A stretch of 10,255 nucleotides of DNA from Nitrospirota bacterium (GTDB lineage: Bacteria; Nitrospirota; Thermodesulfovibrionia; Thermodesulfovibrionales; UBA6898). Under the pieces are notes generated by a model. That model saw only the letters and a program-made list of their open reading frames with translations. It searched no databases and was not told where the DNA came from. Position 1 is the first letter of the stretch. Each line of letters opens with the position of its first letter. The translations under genes were made by a program, and so were the position numbers. The DNA is taken from the NCBI GenBank assembly GCA_029858145.1, contig JAOUFP010000065.1:1-10255 (forward strand), written 5' to 3'. Positions 1 to 7,934 of the stretch are shown in pieces.

Positions 1-3000
1 ACCCCTCGTTCCTCTTGAAGGCGGGCGCTTTGCCACTTCTGACTTGAACGACCTCTACAGAAGGGTGATAAACAGGAACAACAGGCTGAAAAGGCTTGTG
101 GAATTAAAGGCGCCGAGCGTTATCATCAAGAACGAAAAGAGGATGCTGCAGGAGGCGGTTGACGCCCTGTTCGATAACGGCCGCAGGAGCAAGGTTCTGA
201 AGACAGCGACAAAAAGGCCGCTGAAATCCCTCAGCGACATGATCAAGGGAAAGCAGGGCCGCTTCAGGCAGAACCTGCTCGGCAAGAGAGTTGACTATTC
301 CGGCAGGTCGGTTATTGTCGTCGGACCGGAGCTGAAACTGCATCAATGCGGACTGCCGAAGAGGATGGCGCTCGAGCTCTTCAAGCCGTTTATATTCAAC
401 AAGCTTGAAGAACGCGGCTACGCCACAACAATAAAGGCCGCCAAAAAGATCGTGGAGAAAGAGTCCCCCGAGGTATGGGATGCTCTGGAAGAGGTGATCA
501 GGGAAACCCCTGTGCTTCTGAACAGGGCGCCGACCCTGCACAGACTCGGCATCCAGGCGTTCGACCCTATCCTCGTAGAAGGAAAAGCGATCAAGCTGCA
601 TCCCCTGGTCTGTACCGCATTCAATGCTGACTTCGACGGAGACCAGATGGCAGTGCATGTCCCGTTGTCGATTGAGGCGCAGATAGAGGCCAGAGTTTTG
701 ATGATGTCGGTGAATAACATCCTTTCCCCGGCAAACGGCAAGCCTATCCTTGTGCCTACACAGGACATGGTTCTCGGCATCTACTATCTCACAAAAGAGA
801 GAAAGGGAGCACTCGGAGAGAGAAGGCTTTCCGATGAGGAGATTGAAAAGATAAAGGACGTTGCAGAGAGGATAAAAGCAGATCTGCAGGGCAGGTATGA
901 AAGTCCCGAGGATGTCAGGATGGCCTATGATGCAGGACTGTTAAGCGAGCATGCGAAGATAAAGGTGCGGATGAACGGGAAGTTCGTCGACACGACAGCA
1001 GGCAGGATTCTTTTCAGTGAAATAGTGCCTTCCGAGATTACCTTCGAGATGATCAACAAGGATATGACGAAAAAGGAACTGTCCAAGATCATAGAGTACG
1101 CCTTCAAAAGGGCGGGCAAGCGCGCGACAGTCGTGTTTCTGGATAATCTCGAAAAGCTCGGGTTCCACTATGCCACCAACTCCGGCATTTCGATATGCAT
1201 GTCAGATATGCATATCCCTTCAAAGAAGGCTTCGATGATTCATCAGGCCGAGCAGGAAGTCATGGAAGTCCAGAAGCAGTATGCTGAAGGGCTCATCACC
1301 CAGGGTGAACGCTACAACAAGGTCATTGATATCTGGGCGAATGTCACCGAGCGTATCGCAGACGAGATGATGAAAGAACTTGGCGCAGAGGATGACCGGA
1401 TCGCTCCCGAAGAGGAATTGAAGGAGAAACGGTCTTTCAACAGCATATTCATGATGGCCGATTCCGGGGCGCGAGGCAGTGCCGCCCAGATCAGGCAGCT
1501 GGCAGGCATGAGGGGACTTATGGCGAAACCATCAGGCGAGATCATTGAGACGCCGATTACAGCCAACTTCCGTGAAGGCCTAACTCCGCTGCAGTACTTC
1601 ATATCGACTCACGGCGCGAGAAAAGGACTTGCGGACACCGCGCTCAAGACCGCCAACTCGGGTTATCTTACGAGGAGGCTGGTGGACGTTGCCCAGGACG
1701 TGCTGATTACCGAGGATGACTGCGGCACGACAGACGGGATAACCGTGGTATCACTGGTTGAAGGCGGTGAGATCATACAGCCGCTGGAAGAGAGAATTTT
1801 CGGGCGCTATGTGGTAGAAGACATAAAAGACCCGATCACAAAAGAACTGGTGATCAAGAGGAACCAGGAGATTGACGAGGTCTACACCCAGAAGATTGTA
1901 GAGACGGGTATCGACAGGGTGAAGATCAGGTCAGTGCTGACCTGTGTCTCCAAGTTCGGCGTTTGTGCAAAATGCTACGGCAGGGACCTCGGCAGGGGAG
2001 CGTATGTTGAGACAGGCGAATCGGTCGGCATAATCGCTGCTCAGTCCATCGGCGAGCCGGGCACACAGCTCACCATGAGAACGTTCCATATCGGCGGTAC
2101 CGCGTCAAAGGTCGTTGAGCAGACAGTGCTTGCCGCAAAGAACTCGGGAACCGTAAAGTTTATCAATATCAATACCGTCAAAAACAGGGAAGGGTTCCTT
2201 ATCGTCATGAACAGGAACGGCAGCATCGCGATAGTTGACTCCAAGGGAAGAGAAAGGGAGAAGTACTCTATCGTGTACGGCGCCAAACTGCTTGTGGAAG
2301 AAGGGAAAAAGGTCGATATCGGCCAGAGACTCGTTGAATGGGACCCGTATTCAACGCCCATTCTCACGGAGCTCGGCGGGAAGATCGCCTTTGGAGATAT
2401 TATCGAGGGCGTTACCGTCAAGGAGGAAGTGGACGAAACAACCGGTCTCTCGCATAAGGTGATCATCGATTACCCTGCGAATATGAGGCCGAGGCTTTCC
2501 ATCAAGGATGAACATGGCAAGGCAACGCTGAAAATACCCGGAACCGGGAACCTCGCGCGTTACCTGCTGCCATCAGGTGTTCATATTCTTGTTGATAAAG
2601 GTGATATCGTATTCCCCGGAGACATACTCGCAAAGATCCCGAGAGAAACGACCAAGACAAAAGATATCACCGGAGGTCTGCCGAGGGTCGCTGAACTGTT
2701 TGAAGCGAGAAAACCGAAGGAGCAGGCGATTGTATCCGAGATCGACGGCATCGTCGAGTTCAGGAGCGCCCAGAAGGGCAAGCGTGTTGTTATGGTCAAG
2801 GGTGGAGAGGTAACAAAAGAGTATGACATTCCGAAAGGCAAGCACGTGAGTGTCCACGAGGGGGACTGGGTCAAGGCCGGAGAACCGCTCATGGACGGAG
2901 CAGTCAATCCTCACAGCATACTCGATATCCTCGGTCCCAAAGAGCTCCAGAGCTATCTTGTCGACGAAGTGCAGAAGGTCTACAGGCTGCAGGGCGTTTC

Positions 3001-3421
3001 GATTAATGACAAGCATATAGAGGTTATCGTAAGGCAGATGATGAGAAAGGTGAGGATTGAAGACGCCGGAGACACCTCCTTCCTCATCGGCGAACAGGTA
3101 GACAGGATGCTTTTCCAGGAAGAAAACGTCAGGGTGAAGGCGGACGGCGGCAAGCCGGCGCAGGGCAAACCGTTACTTCTCGGTATCACCAAGGCATCTC
3201 TGACTACGGACAGCTTTGTTTCCGCGGCATCATTCCAGGAAACGACGCGTGTATTGACGGAAGCGGCAATAAACGGGTTAATCGATGAGTTGCGCGGCCT
3301 GAAAGAAAACGTGATCATGGGCCGGGTAATCCCTGCAGGTACCGGGATGCAGAGGTACAAGAATACCTTTGTGCAAAGGGAGTTTCAGCCGGCTTTGGTT
3401 GAAGAGGTGGAAGCGGAATAA
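1..3421 (+). CDS. rpoC: DNA-directed RNA polymerase subunit beta' (5'-truncated by window edge)
   Basis: Catalytic subunit of RNA polymerase. The frame is open from base 2, so the TTG at 44 is an internal leucine codon and not a start. The residues before it (PLEGGRFATSDL) already match RpoC. Visible are 1139 residues; about 255 N-terminal residues, including the first zinc site, lie outside the window. The Mg-binding active-site motif NADFDGD is at about 623-643, the bridge helix (TPLQYFISTHGARKG...) begins at 1583, and the trigger-loop core GEPGTQLTMRTFHIGG is at 2051-2098. The second zinc site is complete, with Cys codons at 1721, 1943, 1964 and 1973. After the trigger loop comes a long insertion of the SI3 type, then the conserved KDITGGLPRVAELFEAR and NDKHIEVIVRQM blocks and the C-terminal GLKENVIMGRVIPAGTG. 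No damage is seen. A terminator follows 20 nt after the stop, so this is the last gene of its transcript. Confidence 0.99.
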   Translation, partial: PLVPLEGGRFATSDLNDLYRRVINRNNRLKRLVELKAPSVIIKNEKRMLQEAVDALFDNGRRSKVLKTATKRPLKSLSDMIKGKQGRFRQNLLGKRVDYSGRSVIVVGPELKLHQCGLPKRMALELFKPFIFNKLEERGYATTIKAAKKIVEKESPEVWDALEEVIRETPVLLNRAPTLHRLGIQAFDPILVEGKAIKLHPLVCTAFNADFDGDQMAVHVPLSIEAQIEARVLMMSVNNILSPANGKPILVPTQDMVLGIYYLTKERKGALGERRLSDEEIEKIKDVAERIKADLQGRYESPEDVRMAYDAGLLSEHAKIKVRMNGKFVDTTAGRILFSEIVPSEITFEMINKDMTKKELSKIIEYAFKRAGKRATVVFLDNLEKLGFHYATNSGISICMSDMHIPSKKASMIHQAEQEVMEVQKQYAEGLITQGERYNKVIDIWANVTERIADEMMKELGAEDDRIAPEEELKEKRSFNSIFMMADSGARGSAAQIRQLAGMRGLMAKPSGEIIETPITANFREGLTPLQYFISTHGARKGLADTALKTANSGYLTRRLVDVAQDVLITEDDCGTTDGITVVSLVEGGEIIQPLEERIFGRYVVEDIKDPITKELVIKRNQEIDEVYTQKIVETGIDRVKIRSVLTCVSKFGVCAKCYGRDLGRGAYVETGESVGIIAAQSIGEPGTQLTMRTFHIGGTASKVVEQTVLAAKNSGTVKFININTVKNREGFLIVMNRNGSIAIVDSKGREREKYSIVYGAKLLVEEGKKVDIGQRLVEWDPYSTPILTELGGKIAFGDIIEGVTVKEEVDETTGLSHKVIIDYPANMRPRLSIKDEHGKATLKIPGTGNLARYLLPSGVHILVDKGDIVFPGDILAKIPRETTKTKDITGGLPRVAELFEARKPKEQAIVSEIDGIVEFRSAQKGKRVVMVKGGEVTKEYDIPKGKHVSVHEGDWVKAGEPLMDGAVNPHSILDILGPKELQSYLVDEVQKVYRLQGVSINDKHIEVIVRQMMRKVRIEDAGDTSFLIGEQVDRMLFQEENVRVKADGGKPAQGKPLLLGITKASLTTDSFVSAASFQETTRVLTEAAINGLIDELRGLKENVIMGRVIPAGTGMQRYKNTFVQREFQPALVEEVEAE

Positions 3422-3441
3422 AATAACACCGCAGCTCGTGC

Positions 3442-3488
3442 AAATCCCTGAGGCCCTTTTTGTTTACAAAGGCCTCAGGGATTTTTTT
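3442..3488 (+). terminator. Rho-independent terminator after rpoC
   Basis: A perfect 14-bp stem is formed by AAATCCCTGAGGCC (3442-3455) and GGCCTCAGGGATTT (3471-3484). The loop region 3456-3470 can add a small TTTG/CAAA stem. The 3' arm runs into seven consecutive T (3482-3488). This is a textbook intrinsic terminator 20 nt after the rpoC stop, and it should separate rpoC from the kinase operon. Confidence 0.95.
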
Positions 3489-3576
3489 ATTTCCTTTTTC
3501 TCTCCCGGCCGCAAAATATTCTCCTTCTGGCAGGGCGCGTCCCTCATGCTCCCCCCCGGCTCATTTTTATGCGATG

Positions 3577-3585
3577 TGGTATTAT
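3577..3585 (+). promoter_or_regulatory. Possible extended -10 promoter of the Mut7-C/kinase operon
   Basis: TGG followed by TATTAT (3580-3585) fits an extended -10 element (TGn plus a 5/6 match to TATAAT). No good -35 is seen at the right distance. It lies in the only gap between the rpoC terminator and the next gene, and would start transcription near 3592, about 54 nt before the Mut7-C start. The positional logic is good but the sequence evidence is modest. Confidence 0.35.
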
Positions 3586-3645
3586 AGACATATTGTTTTT
3601 ATCTGAAATACACGGCTCGCAGTACCCGCCGGATAACGGAATACG

Positions 3646-4113
3646 ATGAAATTTATTGCTGACGCTATGCTCGGCAGGCTCGCAAAGTGGCTCAGGCTTT
3701 CGGGGTTTGATGTGGCGTATTATCCTGATATCAGCGACAGGCAGGTGATTAAAATCGCGAGGGAAGAGGAGCGGACAATACTTACGAGAGATACCCGTCT
3801 GTTAAAGTGCAAAGGTGCCGGGAACGCTGTTTTCATACAGTCAGACCATATTTCCGAACAACTTTGCGAGATGAAAAACATGCTGGATTTCAACGATCCG
3901 GAACTGGCCGAACGCTGTGTCGCCTGTAACGGGAGATTGCAGAAAGTAGAAGACCGCGATGAAGTAAAAGGGCTGGTCCCTGATCATGTGTATTACAATT
4001 ACGGCGGCTTTACACGCTGCGGCAGCTGCGGCAAGGTATACTGGAAGGGCAGTCATTACAAAAATATCCGTGAAAGGATCAGGGAGACCCTGGGAAAAGG
4101 CATTGAAGACTAA
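3646..4113 (+). CDS. Mut7-C PIN-like RNase domain / zinc-ribbon protein
   Basis: A 155-residue soluble protein of the Mut7-C (DUF82, COG1656) family, predicted to be a PIN-fold ribonuclease joined to a zinc ribbon. The N-terminal signature FIADAMLGRLAKWLRLSGFD carries the acidic residue D6. A second acidic position, D49, sits in ILTRDTRLL. Both are expected metal-binding residues of PIN-like nucleases. The C-terminal half has two CxxC knuckles (C91/C94 and C125/C128), followed by the family's YWKGSH segment. The length is normal for the stand-alone bacterial form. The ATG at 3646 has only a weak Shine-Dalgarno (ACGGA). Its 3' end overlaps the histidine kinase start by 11 nt, so the two are probably translationally coupled. 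The substrate in bacteria is not known; nuclease activity is inferred from the fold and was not seen directly. Confidence 0.9.
   Translation: MKFIADAMLGRLAKWLRLSGFDVAYYPDISDRQVIKIAREEERTILTRDTRLLKCKGAGNAVFIQSDHISEQLCEMKNMLDFNDPELAERCVACNGRLQKVEDRDEVKGLVPDHVYYNYGGFTRCGSCGKVYWKGSHYKNIRERIRETLGKGIED
4092..4095 (+). promoter_or_regulatory. Shine-Dalgarno supporting the TTG start of the kinase
   Basis: GGGA at 4092-4095, in the context CTGGGAAAAGG, lies 7 nt before the TTG at 4103. It is the best ribosome-binding signal near the start of the transmembrane segment. The alternative GTG at 4070 has only A/T-rich sequence before it. Confidence 0.45.
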
Positions 4114-6547
4114 CATAATTTTGTTCGGACTGATCGTATTTATCATCTCGCTTATCATAACGCTGAATATTTTTTTCCAGCAGAGCTATCAGAGCGAGAT
4201 GGCGGAGCAGTTCAACCGCCAGCAGCTTATCATCGCAAAATCCATTGCCACCTCCATCGAGGATGACATACAGCATATAGAGTCGGAAACCCTTTCCCTC
4301 GCAAGGTTGCTTGCGGCGAGAAGGCTTGACGACAAAAACATAGAGGAATATGTGAGTGCGGCTTATTCCGAGGTGAGGGAAGAGATCAGTGCGAATATTA
4401 AGGTCCTGGACAGCAACGGAAGGCTTGTCTATAGTTCCCTCGGCGAATCTCTTAAGAGCCGGGATACCGAATTGTTTCTTGAGATGAATCAGTCTGCTGC
4501 CGGGAAAGTGCGGTATCTGGACCTTCTGGCAACCGACAGGAGAATTATCATGACCGCCCCCGTTGAAGGACCGCAAGGCCTGAAGGGTGTCCTGATCGTG
4601 GAGGTGATGATCGATACGATAAACAAAAAATTCCTGACCCCGATTAGGGCTGGCATCAGAGGACATGCATGGATGATGGACGGAAACGGCGTGCTGCTCT
4701 ATCACCCTACCCAGCCGAAGATGGTGGGGAAGAACCTCAATAAAGCCGATGAATCATGCTACAAGTGCCATACTTCATTTGATGCCGAGAAGAAGATACT
4801 CGAAAGCGGCGATATCGGCTTCAGTTCTTATATTGCCCCCTACGGCGAAGACAAGCTTCTCGCGTTCTCGAGCGCAAAAATCGCTGACATGTCATGGTTC
4901 GTCTGTGTTTCGATCCCCTACTCAGAGGTTACGTTCAGTATACGGAGAAGCATGAAGCTGCATTCACTCCTCGTCATTTCGATCTTTATCGCTACAGTGA
5001 CGGCGGCATTTGCCCTGGTCAGGATAAACCGGCAGCGGGTGAAGGCAGAGGAGAAAACAAGGCACCTTGAAATGCAGAGGCATCTGGAGAAAGAGATTCT
5101 CCAGACGAAGGATTATCTCGAAAATATCCTCGAAAGTACGGAATCCAAGATCATGGTCCTTGACTGTGAAATGCAGGTGAAGACAATAAACTCTGCGCAC
5201 GAGCGGCTCTGCAACCAGAACAAGGATGACGTTGTCGGCAGAAGCTTTTTTGACGTGTTCCCTATAGCGACGGACGAGGACAGGGAGATGATAAAAGGGA
5301 TTCTGGAGAAATGCCTCGAGGGCAGCAGCCACCGGATAAGCAATTACTCCTATATCCGGGGGAGCAAGCCCATATACCTGAATATCAGCATCAACCCGTT
5401 GATACTCCACGGAGAGGTGTCGGGTCTTATACTGTCAAGCAGCGACGTGACAGAAGAGGTGACTCTCAAGGAGGTACTCCGAAACTATGCCGCACGGCTC
5501 GAAGAGCTCGTGAAGGAGAGGACCGATGAGCTCCTCAGTGAGAAAGAGAAGCTGAATGCGATAGTCGAGACGCTTGAGGCGGGTCTTTTTCTTGTAAGCG
5601 AAAGCAAGCAGATAACCTGGGTGAACAGAACCCTCAGGGAATGGATAGGAAAAGACAGCATACAAGATATTACTCTCGACAAGATCTATGGAGGGAATGA
5701 CCTCCAGCGGGCTATCGTCAACAACAGGATGATTCAGGAGGTCATTTATCATGACTTCGGCAGGAGAAAGGGATATTTCCAGGTGACCTCGACGCCTCTC
5801 GTCGGACCTGACGGACACGTACAGACCCTTGTCCTCATACAGGATATTACCGATATGAAGCGAATGGAAGAACAGATGATGCATTCCGAAAAGCTTTCGG
5901 CTCTCGCACGGATCTCGGCGGGAGTCGCACACGAGATAGGAAATCCGCTCACATCAATCTCATCGTATGTGCAGATCCTCAGGGAGATGGAACATGATGA
6001 GTTTACCAGGGAGAGTCTCGATACGATCGCAAAGCATATCAACAGGATCGCCGACATCGTCCGGCAGATGTCGAGTTTTTCGAGGACCGCGACATCTGAT
6101 TTGAAGCCCCATGATGTCAGTGAAATCGTGGCGCTGACGCTTGACCTTGTCAAGTACGACAAGAGGCTGAAGAATATAAAGATCAACCTGGACATTCCCA
6201 ATACATTGCCCGGCGTCTTCGTGAACGAGACCCAGTCCATCCAGGTATTTATGAACATTATCCTCAATGCGGCGGATGCGATGTCAAGCGGCGGGACTCT
6301 AGATATAAAGGCGGAGAGATTGGAAAGGGATGTCGAGATATCATTTTCCGACACAGGGCACGGGATTTCCGCTGAGCATCTGGAGAAGATCTTCGATCCC
6401 TTCTTTACGACCAAGGAAAAGGGCACTGGATTGGGACTCGCGGTAAGTTATAATATCATCAAAAGTTATCAGGGTGATATCGTGGTTGAGAACAAGCCCG
6501 ACGGAGGAACAATTTTTAAAGTGAGGTTGCCATATCATGAAATCTAG
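4103..6547 (+). CDS. Membrane sensor histidine kinase, Cache-like sensor with CxxCH heme motif, two PAS domains
   Basis: An 814-residue hybrid-free sensor kinase, using the TTG at 4103. The frame is open further upstream, but that part is antisense-like shadow of the Mut7-C gene, and the TTG places one Lys before the first membrane helix (about 4-25). The periplasmic region (about 26-284) ends in a Cache-like segment, GHAWMMDGNGVLLYHP, followed by CYKCH (C219, C222, H223; 4757-4771), a c-type heme attachment motif. The second helix is at about 288-307. Then come a coiled coil, PAS (about 338-452), a coiled coil (453-485) and PAS (about 485-588). The HisKA domain has its phospho-acceptor H610 in AGVAHEIGNPLTS. 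The HATPase has its N-box at N722, its G1 box DTGHGI at D750, the F-box FDPFFTTK and the G2 box GTGLGL at 774. All catalytic boxes are intact. It overlaps both neighbours by 11 nt and pairs with the downstream sigma-54 regulator. The ligand is unknown; redox or gas sensing is inferred from the heme motif. Confidence 0.95.
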   Translation: MKTNIILFGLIVFIISLIITLNIFFQQSYQSEMAEQFNRQQLIIAKSIATSIEDDIQHIESETLSLARLLAARRLDDKNIEEYVSAAYSEVREEISANIKVLDSNGRLVYSSLGESLKSRDTELFLEMNQSAAGKVRYLDLLATDRRIIMTAPVEGPQGLKGVLIVEVMIDTINKKFLTPIRAGIRGHAWMMDGNGVLLYHPTQPKMVGKNLNKADESCYKCHTSFDAEKKILESGDIGFSSYIAPYGEDKLLAFSSAKIADMSWFVCVSIPYSEVTFSIRRSMKLHSLLVISIFIATVTAAFALVRINRQRVKAEEKTRHLEMQRHLEKEILQTKDYLENILESTESKIMVLDCEMQVKTINSAHERLCNQNKDDVVGRSFFDVFPIATDEDREMIKGILEKCLEGSSHRISNYSYIRGSKPIYLNISINPLILHGEVSGLILSSSDVTEEVTLKEVLRNYAARLEELVKERTDELLSEKEKLNAIVETLEAGLFLVSESKQITWVNRTLREWIGKDSIQDITLDKIYGGNDLQRAIVNNRMIQEVIYHDFGRRKGYFQVTSTPLVGPDGHVQTLVLIQDITDMKRMEEQMMHSEKLSALARISAGVAHEIGNPLTSISSYVQILREMEHDEFTRESLDTIAKHINRIADIVRQMSSFSRTATSDLKPHDVSEIVALTLDLVKYDKRLKNIKINLDIPNTLPGVFVNETQSIQVFMNIILNAADAMSSGGTLDIKAERLERDVEISFSDTGHGISAEHLEKIFDPFFTTKEKGTGLGLAVSYNIIKSYQGDIVVENKPDGGTIFKVRLPYHEI

Positions 6548-7892
6548 TGATTACAGGATACTGGTTGTTGATGATGAAAGGGACATCTGCAGGGCACTCG
6601 ATTTCCTTCTCTCGCGTGAGGGGTATAAGGTTTCAACTGCGTACAGCGGGCAGGATGCGCTGAAAAAGATCGAAGCAGAGGAGTTTGATCTTGTTATTAC
6701 GGACCTCAAGATGGAAGGCATCAACGGCATGGAGGTGCTCGAGAGGGCTGTCGCCCTGCGCCCTGCCATGATCGTGATTATCATGACAGCGTTCGGTTCT
6801 GTAGAGTCGGCTGTCGAGGCGATGAAAAAAGGCGCCGGTGATTATATCGTCAAACCGTTTATCAATGAAGATGTGAAAATGACTGTGAAGAGGCTGCTTG
6901 AGCATAAAAAGGTTCTGATGGAAAACCTCGTGCTGAGGCAGCAGCTTAGTCAGCAGTTCGGATGCCGGGAATTTGTCGGGGTTTCACCTCAGATTCTCAA
7001 TGTGTTTGAGCTGCTCGAGAAGGTCATCCCGACCCGAAGCAATATCCTGATCCTGGGCGAGAGCGGAACAGGAAAAGGCCTGGTCGCGGAGGTCGTCCAC
7101 TGCAACAGTCAGAGGAAAGACAGGCCCTTTATTTCCATAAACTGCTCAGCCATCCCTGAAAATCTTCTTGAGAGCGAGCTTTTCGGCTACCGGAAGGGCG
7201 CCTTTACCGGAGCGGCGGCAGACAAGAAAGGACTCATAACCATGGCTGATCAGGGCACGCTTTTTCTTGATGAAATAGGCGATATGCCGCTTGGCCTGCA
7301 GGCCAAGATCCTGAAAGTGCTTGAAACAGGAGAGGTCTTTCCCATAGGAGAGACAAAACCAAAATACGCGGATATCAGGCTTATCGCCGCAACCAATAAG
7401 ATTCTGGAGGAACAGATACAAAAGGGGCTTTTCAGAGAGGACCTCTACTACAGGCTGAACGTCATAGAGGTGACAATTCCCCCTTTGAGAGAGAGAAAAG
7501 AAGACATCGATGTGCTCGCGCGCCATTTTGTTGAAAAGTACAGCAGGGAAAACAACAAAAAAGTTCTCGGGATAACAGATGAGGCGATGGAGATACTGCT
7601 CAACTACTCATGGCCCGGCAATATCAGGGAGTTGCGGAACGTGATAGAGCGGGCGGTGGTTCTTTCGGCCGGCCAGAAGATAGACGTCGGAGAATTGACT
7701 GAGAGGCTGAAGACTGCCCAAAGCGGCAAGCCGGTGCAGACGCTGAAATCCAAGCTCGAATTTTATGAAGAGAAGATCATAAAAGATGCTCTTCAGGCCC
7801 ATAACTGGAATAAGGAAGAGGTGGCCAGGGAGCTCGAGGTTGACCTAGCCACACTCTACCGGAAGATAAAGAAACTGGGAATCGAAAAGTAA
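6537..7892 (+). CDS. NtrC-family sigma-54-dependent response regulator
   Basis: A 451-residue cytoplasmic transcription activator, the evident partner of the kinase it overlaps by 11 nt (ATG at 6537; GTGAGG Shine-Dalgarno about 10 nt before). The receiver domain (about 5-122) has the acidic pair D12/D13, phospho-acceptor D56, T84 and K106. The AAA+ domain (about 146-380) has Walker A GESGTGKG (174-181), the sigma-54-contacting loop GAFTGA (221-226), Walker B LFLDE (D245/E246) and arginine-finger candidates R300 and R306. The C-terminal Fis-type helix-turn-helix is at about 425-449 (NKEEVARELEVDLATLYRKIKKL). The position after the Walker A lysine is usually Glu and is Gly here; the catalytic lysine is intact. 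It should be phosphorylated at D56, oligomerise, and open sigma-54 promoters elsewhere. The domain order and length are standard. Confidence 0.97.
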   Translation: MKSSDYRILVVDDERDICRALDFLLSREGYKVSTAYSGQDALKKIEAEEFDLVITDLKMEGINGMEVLERAVALRPAMIVIIMTAFGSVESAVEAMKKGAGDYIVKPFINEDVKMTVKRLLEHKKVLMENLVLRQQLSQQFGCREFVGVSPQILNVFELLEKVIPTRSNILILGESGTGKGLVAEVVHCNSQRKDRPFISINCSAIPENLLESELFGYRKGAFTGAAADKKGLITMADQGTLFLDEIGDMPLGLQAKILKVLETGEVFPIGETKPKYADIRLIAATNKILEEQIQKGLFREDLYYRLNVIEVTIPPLRERKEDIDVLARHFVEKYSRENNKKVLGITDEAMEILLNYSWPGNIRELRNVIERAVVLSAGQKIDVGELTERLKTAQSGKPVQTLKSKLEFYEEKIIKDALQAHNWNKEEVARELEVDLATLYRKIKKLGIEK

Positions 7893-7934
7893 GCTCTATC
7901 GTGAAGCGCTGCGGGCAATCCCCGTATAATTCTG

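Noticed and set aside
2041..2466. Long minus-strand ORFs inside rpoC and inside the kinase gene
   Set aside because: They are shadows of strongly conserved coding frames on the + strand, with no homology or start signals of their own.
3551..3557. Run of seven C upstream of the Mut7-C gene
   Set aside because: Outside any coding frame, so it cannot drive phase variation by frameshift; its distance from the possible promoter gives no clear role.
3986..4102. Upstream extension of the kinase frame to an ATG at 3986
   Set aside because: This part overlaps the zinc-ribbon coding region of the Mut7-C gene in another frame, encodes an Ala-rich, family-unlike segment, and would put about 40 residues before the first membrane helix. 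The TTG at 4103 has a better ribosome-binding site.
7912..7924. Small hairpin CGGG/CCCG between the convergent genes, considered as a bidirectional terminator
   Set aside because: Only 4 bp of stem and no T-run on either strand.
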